A DNA stretch of 42,891 nucleotides from an uncultured Bacteroidales bacterium (lineage in GTDB: Bacteria; Bacteroidota; Bacteroidia; Bacteroidales; Bacteroidaceae): contig CACYXI010000042.1 in assembly GCA_902778265.1 (NCBI GenBank), positions 1 through 42,891 of the forward strand, written 5' to 3'. The position numbers were made by a program, and so were the translations under genes. This document shows, piece by piece, positions 22,500 to 30,211 of this stretch (positions are counted from its first letter, which is position 1; the number at the start of each line of letters is the position of its first letter). Under the pieces are notes generated by a model that searched no databases, was not told the origin of the DNA, and was given only the letters and a program-made list of their open reading frames with translations.

Positions 22500-23330
22500 T
22501 TATATCATCAAATCATACTCCATCCCCTCTATCATTGATGCTGGGGCACGATTAAGGTCTGCCACTGGATTGAGGGTATAGACTCTGCGGAGATATGATT
22601 TCAGTTTCGTGACAAGCCATTCCATGTGCTCGCTCTTGCCAACAAGATGCAACTCATCATCCTCATTGCTAAGTGCGAGCTGTTTCCAAGCAAAGAGAAG
22701 ATAGTAAAGCGCATCGTGTGCGTGAGAAGCGTCAAAGGTGTTGGCAAACCTGAACCTGCGCTGCTGGAACGAGAACACATCTACCTTGCCATCGTGGAGG
22801 TATGCATACAACTTGCGACGCTGACCAACCAACGTACTGCGGCGGTACAGATGCGTCCATACAGGTTGCATAATATTCTGAACCCTCACATCGGCAAAGT
22901 GATCCTGAACCACGAGCTTCAAGTCTTTGTTTACGCCAAAGACTGCCACAGCACTAAGATCAGGTATCACATTTGCTACCTTCTCCTCATGCTCCCTACC
23001 CGTGAAGGTATGGTTATAGAGCGTATCTACGTCGAAGTGCTCCTGATCCATATACTCATCGATAGGAACAAGAACCACAGGACTAACCACAGACAACTGT
23101 GCACGGTCATCACGTTCTCTCAGCAGTTCCAGTTCACGGAAAGCAGTTCTGAGATTTGCCGCCATCGACACACCACTCTTCACTGTGTAAGGCAGATACT
23201 CCACCGTGCCATCCACCCTCGGAAGGAAGAACGACATAGTGCCATATCCCACGCGGATAGTCAGACGCGGCACTATGCCACGTCTTCCCACTGGCTGTGA
23301 AGATGCTTTATTTTCAAAATTCTCACTCAT
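22500..23330 (-). CDS. DUF3822 family protein
   Basis: The protein has 276 residues from MSENFENKA (ATG 23328-23330). Upstream in-frame codons lie within leader DNA with poor coding character, so the later Met is preferred. It has features I associate with DUF3822: SFFLPRVDGTVEYLPYTVKSG near the N-terminus, ALYYLLFAWKQLALSNEDDELHLVG around the middle and YDLMI at the end. These proteins commonly precede rsmD in Bacteroidetes and have an actin/ASKHA-like fold in some analyses; no activity is established. The promoter is probably at 23437-23444. The association with rsmD suggests a role linked to translation or replication housekeeping, but this is inference. Confidence 0.78.
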   Translation of the reverse strand: MSENFENKASSQPVGRRGIVPRLTIRVGYGTMSFFLPRVDGTVEYLPYTVKSGVSMAANLRTAFRELELLRERDDRAQLSVVSPVVLVPIDEYMDQEHFDVDTLYNHTFTGREHEEKVANVIPDLSAVAVFGVNKDLKLVVQDHFADVRVQNIMQPVWTHLYRRSTLVGQRRKLYAYLHDGKVDVFSFQQRRFRFANTFDASHAHDALYYLLFAWKQLALSNEDDELHLVGKSEHMEWLVTKLKSYLRRVYTLNPVADLNRAPASMIEGMEYDLMI

Positions 23331-23333
23331 ATT

Positions 23334-23365
23334 TTTGCACAGCAAAAATTTATTTCTTACCTTTG
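23334..23365 (+). promoter_or_regulatory. Promoter of the RecD-like helicase gene
   Basis: TTTG (23334-23337) and TACCTTTG (23358-23365) are 20 nt apart, an excellent match. Transcription would start near 23371, giving a leader of about 115 nt. The core overlaps the leader of the divergent DUF3822 gene. Confidence 0.7.
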
Positions 23366-23436
23366 CAATTGCTTCTTCGCATGAAGTCAATAGGGAATGT
23401 CGCTCGCAGAGCGGTGCCCGTTTCAATTGACGAGTG

Positions 23437-23444
23437 CAAAGTTA
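23437..23444 (-). promoter_or_regulatory. -7 box for the DUF3822-rsmD-dnaG set
   Basis: On the minus strand this reads TAACTTTG followed by CACTCGTCAA, a start-region context shared with the tRNA-Pro promoter (9586-9601). No good -33 element is seen, only CTTTA near 23464. Confidence 0.5.
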
Positions 23445-23487
23445 AGAAAAAAAGAGATAATTAAAGAATAAATCTCAGAAAAAATAA

Positions 23488-24912
23488 GTGAAGATACCCG
23501 AATTTATATCGCTCATACTTGAGAGGTTTGGTTTTGAACCTACCACCGACCAAAGGAACGCGCTGCAATGTTTTGGCCGTTTCCTTGCCTCGCGCGATGA
23601 TATGCCAATAATGCTGATGCGAGGAAGTGCAGGTACTGGTAAGACCTCGCTTGTGGCGGCTATGGTGCAGACTCTCGTATCTCTACGCCAGAAGGTGGTG
23701 CTCATGGCTCCTACGGGTCGTGCGGCTAAAGTATTGTCTATCAGCAGTTCTCTGCCAGCCTCTACCATTCACAGAAAGATATACCGTCAAAAGACGATGC
23801 TCGGCGACTTCAATCTCAATGACAACCTTCACACAGACACACTATTCGTTATTGACGAGGCTTCAATGATATCTTCATTTTCAATGAGCGAGACGGGGTT
23901 CGGAAGTGGAAACCTACTCGACGACCTTGTGCAGTACGTGTATTCTGGTCGCAACTGCCGAATGCTACTCATTGGCGATACGGCACAGCTCCCCCCTGTT
24001 GGTGAGGACGAATCGCCTGCCCTTATCCCCGAAATTCTCTACGGCTATGGTGCAACGCTATTTGAGTGCGACCTATCAGAAGTGCTCAGACAAAGTAGCC
24101 AGTCGGGTATTCTGTACAATGCTACAGCCATCCGAAAACTAATACAGTACGAGGAGGCAACAGAACTTCCGAAACTACGTTTTAAAGGCTTTTCTGATAT
24201 TCTTGCCTTGCCAGGAAATGAGCTTATCGACACTCTGTCAAGTAGTTATTCGCGTGTAGGAATTGACGATACTATTGTCATTACGCGAAGTAATAAGAAT
24301 GCCACCATGTACAATAATGGTATTCGTGCGCAAGTACTTGACCGTGAAGAACTTCTTGAGCGTGGTGATCAGATTATGATAGTAAAGAATCACACTCTGC
24401 CCAAGCCAAACGGAAATGACAACTCTCAGCCATCGTTCATTGCAAACGGCGATAAAGCGATAGTGGTGCGTGTGCGTAACTTCCGTGGACTTTACGGTTT
24501 TCACTTTGCAGATGCCACATTGCGTTTCCCCGACTATGACGACTTTGAACTTGACACCATAGTGCTGACTGACACACTTCAGTCAGATGCTCCAGCCCTT
24601 ACCCAAGAACAGAGCACCGCTCTCTTCAAGGCAATAGAAGAGGATTATGCCGATATTCCCAGAAAGGCTGACCGCATGAAAGCTATTAGGGAGGATGCCT
24701 ATTTCAATGCCTTGCAGATAAAATACGCATACGCCGTTACTTGCCACAAGGCACAGGGCGGTCAATGGTCGCACGTGTATATCGACCAAGGCTATATGAC
24801 CGACGATATGCTCACCCCCGACTATATCCACTGGCTCTATACCGCGATAACGAGAGGAAGGGAGAAGGTGTATATGGTGAATTGGAGAAAGGAGCAAACC
24901 GACTGTAAATGA
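23488..24912 (+). CDS. RecD-like superfamily 1B ATP-dependent helicase
   Basis: The 474-residue protein starts with GTG. Motifs in order are: Walker A GSAGTGKT (46-53), the Ia region APTGRAAKVL (74-83), Walker B VIDEAS (121-126), motif III GDTAQLPPVG (163-172), motif IV-type TRSNKNA, and C-terminal motifs YAYAVTCHKAQGGQW and YTAITRGREKVYM. This is the RecD/exodeoxyribonuclease V alpha-like SF1B helicase group, 5'-3' DNA motors in repair or replication restart. It lacks the long N-terminal extension of RecD2, so it is a short stand-alone form common in Bacteroidetes. The stop codon falls inside the AT-rich palindrome that it shares with the convergent transglycosylase gene. Confidence 0.88.
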   Translation: MKIPEFISLILERFGFEPTTDQRNALQCFGRFLASRDDMPIMLMRGSAGTGKTSLVAAMVQTLVSLRQKVVLMAPTGRAAKVLSISSSLPASTIHRKIYRQKTMLGDFNLNDNLHTDTLFVIDEASMISSFSMSETGFGSGNLLDDLVQYVYSGRNCRMLLIGDTAQLPPVGEDESPALIPEILYGYGATLFECDLSEVLRQSSQSGILYNATAIRKLIQYEEATELPKLRFKGFSDILALPGNELIDTLSSSYSRVGIDDTIVITRSNKNATMYNNGIRAQVLDREELLERGDQIMIVKNHTLPKPNGNDNSQPSFIANGDKAIVVRVRNFRGLYGFHFADATLRFPDYDDFELDTIVLTDTLQSDAPALTQEQSTALFKAIEEDYADIPRKADRMKAIREDAYFNALQIKYAYAVTCHKAQGGQWSHVYIDQGYMTDDMLTPDYIHWLYTAITRGREKVYMVNWRKEQTDCK

Positions 24913-25003
24913 AAAATGAAAAGTGAAAAATGAAAAATAAAGCCATGTACAATTTACAATGTACAATTTGTAACTTGTATTTTTCATTTTTCACTTTTCA
25001 TTT
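24907..25003. repeat. AT-rich palindrome between convergent genes
   Basis: Left-arm units (AAATGAAAAATGAAAAGTG, 24907-24940) and right-arm units (TTTTTCACTTTTCATTTA, 24978-25003) are inverted copies of the same repeat found at 10.4, 18.6 and 27.6 kb. A centre of TACAATTTACAATGTACAA lies between. The TGA of the helicase and the TAA of the transglycosylase are both located in the arms. It probably terminates transcription in both directions. Confidence 0.8.
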
Positions 25004-26147
25004 ACTCCCTGGCCCACTTATTCCTATGCTTTGCCCTCTGTGGCGTAGCATTCACCCCACTACCGTATTTCTTTTTGGTAGCACCGCGATATTGATTCCA
25101 GCGGTCTATGATCTTATCCACATAATCGGCTGTTTCTGAACCACGCATATAGCCATTCTTTACAACTGGGTCGTTGTAGTATTGAGGTGACTGCAATCCG
25201 AGCACGAATGTCCTCACGTCACTCCACCGCTGATGATTCCTGCCATATTTCTTAGCAAGAGCCATTGCATCACGAATATGGTGATAACCGCCATTATAGC
25301 AAGCAAGGGCGAATTTCAACCGCTCACTACGCACTGGAACATCCGAGAACTTACCCTGCAACTGCGCTATATACCTACATGCAGCCGCTATATTCTGCTC
25401 AGGCTCATATATCTGCGCCCTTGGCAAACCTATCAAATCCGCAGTTCCAGGCATTATCTGCATCAATCCGCAAGCACCTGCCCAAGAATGTGCCTTGGGG
25501 TCAAAACATGACTCCTGATAGCATTGTGCAGCGATGAGAGTCCAGTCACATCCTGCCACCGTAGCATATTTTCTAAACAGCGCATCATAACGTGAGATGA
25601 CAGCATCTTTTCTGCTGAGCATGAACGGATATACGTGCCTCTTCACCATACCTACGGTGAACATTGACTTCATCTCTTGCCTTACCTGCGTAACCAATTC
25701 AGGCTTATACCATGCCTTTAATTCATTGGCAATCTCTCCCTTACTATCAGCCACTTTCCACGACTTATAATCAGAGAAAACGGCAATATCTCCCTCTCCA
25801 TCTGCAAGGCGTTTCATAACCTCTGCTGAATCCTTACAAACCTCTACACGAAGTCCCACACCTAGTTTCTGTGCGAATTTCTCGCAGAGCAGATATTGCA
25901 ATCCCATGCCACGCCCACGATAGTCGTAGTATGTCTCAGGACCTGACACCGTAAGCATTATCATTTCCCCTGCATCCACAATGTCACTAAGCGACACAGC
26001 CCCAGCCGTATCTACCTGCTCAACAGGCGCACCATCCTCGCCTATCGTCTCTCCCCAAGGAGTGACGGTGGGTTTTGAGGAACTTTCACATCCTAAAATT
26101 GACACAAGTGTCAAGAATAAAATGAAAGAAAATGATGCAAATTTCAT
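25002..26147 (-). CDS. MltF-like membrane-bound lytic transglycosylase (lipoprotein)
   Basis: The 381-residue lipoprotein has a signal peptide ending in the lipobox SILGC (Cys20). An N-terminal region resembles a family 3 solute-binding domain (about 60-190, LLCEKFAQKLGVGLRVEVC and GEGDIAVFSDY). A C-terminal SLT lysozyme-like domain (about 205-350) contains AAQCYQESCFDP with the catalytic Glu, then GLMQIMPGTA and LACYNGGYHHIRDA. This is the MltF layout; such enzymes cleave peptidoglycan glycan strands to anhydromuropeptides at the membrane. The gene stands alone between repeat elements. No good promoter was found upstream; an inverted-repeat element begins 14 nt before the start codon. Confidence 0.9.
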   Translation of the reverse strand: MKFASFSFILFLTLVSILGCESSSKPTVTPWGETIGEDGAPVEQVDTAGAVSLSDIVDAGEMIMLTVSGPETYYDYRGRGMGLQYLLCEKFAQKLGVGLRVEVCKDSAEVMKRLADGEGDIAVFSDYKSWKVADSKGEIANELKAWYKPELVTQVRQEMKSMFTVGMVKRHVYPFMLSRKDAVISRYDALFRKYATVAGCDWTLIAAQCYQESCFDPKAHSWAGACGLMQIMPGTADLIGLPRAQIYEPEQNIAAACRYIAQLQGKFSDVPVRSERLKFALACYNGGYHHIRDAMALAKKYGRNHQRWSDVRTFVLGLQSPQYYNDPVVKNGYMRGSETADYVDKIIDRWNQYRGATKKKYGSGVNATPQRAKHRNKWARE

Positions 26148-26160
26148 TTGGCTAATTATA

Positions 26161-26278
26161 TTGGAAAGTAAATTAGTAGTAAATTTATTCAGTAAATTAC
26201 AAGAATGAAATTTCCTTGCGGCAAATGCCGCATAAGTAATTTACAGTCCATGAATTTACTGAAAATTTACTTTCCCAA
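26161..26278. repeat. 118-bp inverted-repeat element upstream of the transglycosylase gene
   Basis: The ends TTGGAAAGTAAATT (26161-26174) and AATTTACTTTCCCAA (26264-26278) are inverted. Inner arms with AGTAAATTAC and GTAATTTAC also pair, and a perfect central hairpin TGCGGC-AAAT-GCCGCA lies at 26217-26232. It fills the gap between the transglycosylase start and the DEAD-box helicase stop. Confidence 0.8.
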
Positions 26279-26280
26279 AA

Positions 26281-27618
26281 CTATCTAATCTCTTCCACCA
26301 CAGTCTTCATTCCCTTAATCTTCGCCCCTGCCGTATTCTTCAGCACAGCACGAAGATTCTTTCTGTTGATGGCGGCATAGCAATAGCGGTCATACACATC
26401 AATACGTCCAATCTCGGCACTCTTCAAACCACCGATCTTGCAGAGGAAGCCCACGATGTCGCCCTTGCTAATCTTATCCTTCTTACCCTTACCTATATAT
26501 ATAGTCACCATCTGCGGAAGAACAGGCATAGGCTTCTCCGACTGCACCTGATACTCCTCTGGCTCAAGTTCCACGAACTCTGGCATCTTCTCCTCTGGAC
26601 CAAGCAAGAAGAATGTCCTACCCGACGCATCCCAACGGGCTGTTCTACCCACGCGATGGATATACTCCTGCTGACTCAGCGGCAAATGATAGTGAATGAT
26701 ATTGCCTATCTTCGGAATGTCAAGACCTCGCGCTGCAAGGTCGGTGCACACCATTATCTGTACCGAACCATTAGAGAACTGATGCAATGCCTGTTCACGC
26801 TGCTTCTGGTCAAGTCCTCCATGAAAAACAACATGACAGAAGCCATTAGCCTTTAGGTATTCCGATGTGCGCTCTATGGAGTCTCTGTAATTCAGGAAAA
26901 CAATGGCTGATGGGTGTTGGGTGTTAGGTGTTGGTGGGTTGCCTATATCCGACAGTAGCAGAGACAACGTGCCAAGCTTATCCTTTTCCTGACTATGCAC
27001 CACAAATGACTCTACACGGTCGTTTGTCTGTTCATCCTCTGGAATAAAATTGAGCTTTGCTGTGCGCCCCATGTTCACGAAACGCGGAATATCATCCATG
27101 TCTGTTGCAGATAGAAGTACACGACGACAGTCATCACTCACAAAGCCGAGTATAGCACTCATCTCACGTGCAAAGCCCATCTCAAGGCATTTGTCAAACT
27201 CATCAATTACCACTACCTGCACATTGTCGCATAGTATGTTGCCTTTCTCAAGATGATCCAACAGACGACCAGGCGTAGCAAACACCACCTGCGGATTCAC
27301 CTCACGCATCTTGCGGTGCTCATCCATAGTGGCACGACCGCCATAGCAAGCCATGCTTCGCAATCCGCATTTCAGGCTCTGCAACACCTCATGCGACTGC
27401 AAGGCAAGTTCTCTGCCAGGCACAATAACCAACATTTGTACATTGATGTCATCCCGATCCAACTGTTTCTGCAATGGCAGCATATATGCCAGAGTCTTAC
27501 CCGTTCCAGTTGGCGAAAGTATCACCACATCCTTCTGCGATGACGTAATCTCCTTACCCACAGCCACCTGCATAGGGTTAAGACTCTTTATCCCAATCTT
27601 ATCTAATATCTCGTTCAT
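26281..27618 (-). CDS. DEAD-box-type RNA helicase with DbpA-like C-terminus
   Basis: The 445-residue protein starts at MNEILDKIGIKSLNPMQ (ATG 27616-27618); upstream codons are repeat DNA. Motifs are the Q-motif, SPTGTGKT (35-42), PGRELALQ, TPGR, motif II as DEFD (139-142) instead of DEAD, SAT (170-172), ARGLDIP and HRVGRTAR. The last 75 residues (about 370-445) resemble the DbpA RNA-binding domain (VTIYIGKGKKDKISKGDIVGFL). DbpA-like helicases act on 23S rRNA in 50S assembly, so a ribosome biogenesis role is likely. A short insert NPPTPNTQHPS (227-237), between the two RecA-like domains, is encoded by a repeated GGTGTTGGG-type sequence also present in dnaG. Confidence 0.88.
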   Translation of the reverse strand: MNEILDKIGIKSLNPMQVAVGKEITSSQKDVVILSPTGTGKTLAYMLPLQKQLDRDDINVQMLVIVPGRELALQSHEVLQSLKCGLRSMACYGGRATMDEHRKMREVNPQVVFATPGRLLDHLEKGNILCDNVQVVVIDEFDKCLEMGFAREMSAILGFVSDDCRRVLLSATDMDDIPRFVNMGRTAKLNFIPEDEQTNDRVESFVVHSQEKDKLGTLSLLLSDIGNPPTPNTQHPSAIVFLNYRDSIERTSEYLKANGFCHVVFHGGLDQKQREQALHQFSNGSVQIMVCTDLAARGLDIPKIGNIIHYHLPLSQQEYIHRVGRTARWDASGRTFFLLGPEEKMPEFVELEPEEYQVQSEKPMPVLPQMVTIYIGKGKKDKISKGDIVGFLCKIGGLKSAEIGRIDVYDRYCYAAINRKNLRAVLKNTAGAKIKGMKTVVEEIR

Positions 27619-27634
27619 TCTATTCCTATTGTCT

Positions 27635-27733
27635 AAATGAAAAATGAAAAGTGAAAAATGAAAAATACAAGTTACCATTGCATGGTAGTGATTATACACG
27701 AAAATACTATATTGTATTTTTCACTTTCCATTT
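27635..27733. repeat. AT-rich palindrome upstream of the DEAD-box helicase gene
   Basis: The left arm 27635-27671 (AAATGAAAAATGAAAAGTG, ending ATACAAG) and right arm 27712-27733 (TTGTATTTTTCACTTTCC) are inverted copies of the AAAAATACAAG repeat family. An inner hairpin TACCATTGCATGGTA lies next to the left arm. The element starts 17 nt before the helicase start codon. Confidence 0.8.
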
Positions 27734-27783
27734 ATAATATTTTACCATTCATTCCTAATGTTCTTTTATGGATTGCAATACTA

Positions 27784-27825
27784 TCTACTCCCCTCCCTCT
27801 ATGGGAGGGGCAAGGGGGTGGGTCT
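27784..27825. terminator. C/G-run hairpin after the TPR protein gene
   Basis: CCCCTCCC and GGGAGGGG form a perfect stem around a short TCTAT centre. The stretch is closely related to the right end of the 21588-21766 element (CTACTCCCCTCCC then GGGTGGGTCT). It directly follows the TPR gene stop and could end its transcript. Confidence 0.55.
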
Positions 27826-27826
27826 T

Positions 27827-29080
27827 TTACAACTCACTAAACTCCTTACCCATATTCAGGTTCAGATACACGTTATACAGCACAGGACGCCACTTCGCAC
27901 GTTCCTTAGGCTCAAGTTCGCGGAACTTCTCCATATAAGGGCGGCACTTCCTGTATAATGTCTGAAGCTGTTTCTCGCGCTCCTTACGCTTATTCGACGG
28001 TCCCTTATCCAAACCCATCGTCTGGTTATAGTATGCCAGCGCATTGTTGTAATACACCTCCGCAACAGTATCATTCTCGGCTATAAGCCTGTCACCCAGA
28101 GCCACGCACTCGTCATATCTTGCAAGGTTCAGTAGCAACGTCTGCCTTATCACCTTCGTGCCATAGTCGGCAGTATCAGCGGCAAGAGCCTTCGTCGTAA
28201 CGCCGAGAGCAGCCTCATAGTCGCTACGGTTACAATGGAAATCCACCAGTCGAGAGAAGAAATACCTGTTTCGTGGAAACGCATTCATGCCCTGCGTCAG
28301 AAGCTGCTCATAACGAGCCGAATCCTTCCGTTCATTATATATCTCGGCAAGATACTGCAAGGTCGGCTCAAGACGAGGACGATACCTCAACGCCTCCGAT
28401 TCATATTTAAGAGCCATAGGGAAGTTCTCGCTCCTATAACCAGCTACGAGCATCACATAACTGGCATGTTGCCTGTACAGCGAATCAACCCTGAGCGCAT
28501 TCTCCATCATAGGCCATTCAGGAGCCATGAGATACGTATCAACACATTGCACCGCATCCTGATACTTGCGGTGGTTGAGCAGAAAAACGCTGCCTGTGTA
28601 TAGGTTGCCATACAACTGCGAGAGCAACTGCGCGTTATCCCTGCGGTACGAGTATTCCACCTTGCCCTTCTCATTAGGCAGAGCCTCTATACTGTCAAAC
28701 CGCGCCGCAGCCTCGAAAATCTTTCGGGCGATGAGGAACAGTTGCGTAGTATCGTAAGCCTGATGAAGATACAGTTTCTCGTTACCCTGATTATATTGCA
28801 TACGCAAAGCCTCGATGAGCGTAGCGTGCAAGCGTTTGTCGCGAATGTTCGCCGAATCAAGTAGCAGTTTTCTCATAGCCGCCTCCGTCTTGTCAAGGTT
28901 CTTGTTCTGCTTCAGATTGACCTTCGCATCGTCAAGCAGCTTCTTTACTTCCGCCTTGCGAAGCTTATCAGCCGCCTTAGCATCTACCGTCTGGGCAACA
29001 GCCGCATTATTCTGCACATAGATGCCCAAGACACACTGCACAGAAAAAAACAACAGTAATATAGATACAATCCTTCTCAT
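27827..29080 (-). CDS. Exported TPR-repeat protein
   Basis: The protein has 417 residues from MRRIVSILLLFFSVQCVLG (ATG 29078-29080), a signal peptide; upstream in-frame codons are repeat DNA. A charged helical stretch (about 33-60) precedes a helical-repeat region that looks like several TPRs (for example ALKYESEALRYRPRLEPTLQYLAEIYNE and EVYYNNALAYYNQTMGLDKG). TPR proteins are scaffolds; no catalytic motif was seen. The basic stretch KGPSNKRKEREKQLQ near the end is typical of Bacteroidetes TPR proteins of this size. The promoter is at 29321-29351, leaving a leader of about 235 nt that carries a tandem repeat. The partner and pathway are unknown. Confidence 0.75.
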   Translation of the reverse strand: MRRIVSILLLFFSVQCVLGIYVQNNAAVAQTVDAKAADKLRKAEVKKLLDDAKVNLKQNKNLDKTEAAMRKLLLDSANIRDKRLHATLIEALRMQYNQGNEKLYLHQAYDTTQLFLIARKIFEAAARFDSIEALPNEKGKVEYSYRRDNAQLLSQLYGNLYTGSVFLLNHRKYQDAVQCVDTYLMAPEWPMMENALRVDSLYRQHASYVMLVAGYRSENFPMALKYESEALRYRPRLEPTLQYLAEIYNERKDSARYEQLLTQGMNAFPRNRYFFSRLVDFHCNRSDYEAALGVTTKALAADTADYGTKVIRQTLLLNLARYDECVALGDRLIAENDTVAEVYYNNALAYYNQTMGLDKGPSNKRKEREKQLQTLYRKCRPYMEKFRELEPKERAKWRPVLYNVYLNLNMGKEFSEL

Positions 29081-29098
29081 CTTCAAGAACTTCTTCAC

Positions 29099-29235
29099 TT
29101 TTATTCGAACACAGAGACGTAAAAACACAGAGTTTTTTCTTTGCGTCTCTTAGTCTTTGCGCTTGTCCTTTTATTCGAACGCAGAGACACAAAGACACAG
29201 AGTTTTTCTTTGCGCCTCTGCGTCTTTGCGTTTTA
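29099..29235. repeat. Tandem 70-bp repeat in the leader of the TPR gene
   Basis: Two copies start TTTTATTCGAAC at 29099 and 29169. Each contains ACACAGAG, a T run and CTTTGCG words that fold as a hairpin. They belong to the same intergenic family as the hairpins at 6058 and 34921. Confidence 0.8.
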
Positions 29236-29320
29236 AAATATTCCGAGTGCACGAATGCGCACGATGTAAATAGTGCGTGTCAGCCCTTAAATGCAGGCGC
29301 ACGTCTCTGATTTCCGAGTG

Positions 29321-29351
29321 CAAAGTTACACATTTTTTGTTGTTCTGCAAA
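29321..29351 (-). promoter_or_regulatory. Promoter of the TPR protein gene
   Basis: On the minus strand, TTTG (29348-29351) and TAACTTTG (29321-29328) are 19 nt apart. The downstream CACTCGG context resembles other start regions in the window. Confidence 0.7.
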
Positions 29352-29477
29352 AAAAACTGAACAAAATAGCGGTATCAACCCTAACTTCTTTCTCTATGTC
29401 ACGGAAACCTTCAATGTAAATCCATGCCAGAACGATGAATTTATAAAAACTAGCAACAAGTTGCTTCGGTCATTAGC

Positions 29478-29563
29478 AAGTCCCATGTAAGTCCGTTGCA
29501 AATCCCATGCAAGTCCCATTGCCTGAAACGGATTTGAAGCGAATTAGAAGCGGAACTGAAGCG
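29478..29563. repeat. 11-bp periodic array, locus B (two unit types)
   Basis: AAGTCCC-type units start at 29478, 29489, 29500 and 29511. GAAGCG-type units then end 11-bp blocks starting at 29525, 29536, 29547 and 29558. Both blocks keep an exact 11-bp step but have different sequences and are not inverted copies of each other. The array lies in the gap between the TPR gene promoter and the 412-bp element. Confidence 0.85.
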
Positions 29564-29584
29564 AAGGTAGAAGGCATAACTACA

Positions 29585-29996
29585 TTAGAATCGTATTGCT
29601 CACTTTTACATTTAGACAAACAGAATTTTCACACTACTCGTCAACTCGTCACCCGTAGCGCTGTAACAATATGTGCATCAGAGAATTACACGGGTGATTC
29701 ATTTCGATTCACTCGTCACCCACTCATCACCCTCACATGACATACTCATTTGATACAGAACAACTTGCAACGTTAATTCACTCGTCACCCTAAAAATGGG
29801 TGACGAGTGGTTGGAGGGTAAATTGCACGTATAATATTCACATTCTCAATAAGATACACGGATTATGTTGATGAGTTGGGTGACGAGTGGTATAGGGTAA
29901 ATCAGCGTTGTAAGTAACAATATCACAACGACTTACAGCTTTATGGGTGACGAGTTTTTCAAAACTTTTTTATGGAAGTGAGCAATACGATTCTAA
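29585..29996. repeat. 412-bp noncoding element with perfect 21-bp terminal inverted repeats
   Basis: The termini 29585-29605 (TTAGAATCGTATTGCTCAC..) and 29976-29996 are exact reverse complements of 21 bp. Inside, CTCGTCACCC occurs at 29645, 29712 and 29781, with a CTCATCACCC variant at 29723; its reverse complement GGGTGACGAG occurs at 29798, 29878 and 29945. The middle pair forms a hairpin. No credible coding frame is present. The layout suggests a MITE-like nonautonomous element or a structured regulatory locus; no target-site duplication could be fixed by eye. Confidence 0.85.
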
Positions 29997-30090
29997 CCTA
30001 AATAATTCATAGAGGCACAAAAAAAAAAGCGTTTTTTTCCAATTTTACATTTCGCCTTGTAAATAGGGTAAAAAGAAAAACGGAAAATTC

Positions 30091-30121
30091 TTGCAGATTA
30101 GGAAAATAATTGCTATCTTTG
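30091..30121 (+). promoter_or_regulatory. Promoter of the large TlpA-like oxidoreductase gene
   Basis: TATCTTTG (30114-30121) is preceded by TTGC (30091-30094), an imperfect -33 element, with 19 nt between. The leader is about 85 nt to the ATG at 30212. Confidence 0.6.
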
Positions 30122-30211
30122 CAAGAAAATTGGAAAAAACTCATGACGGTATTGACGAAAAGATACGGTATATGAAGACATTTTCGAAATAAACTAAAAC
30201 CATAATTAAAA

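Noticed and set aside
22626-23300. Plus-strand frame of 224 codons opposite the DUF3822 gene
   Set aside because: Antisense to a gene with family features and genomic context; no domain seen.
29507-29740. Small open frame across the 11-bp array and the 412-bp element
   Set aside because: It crosses two noncoding repeat structures and has no start signal or domain.
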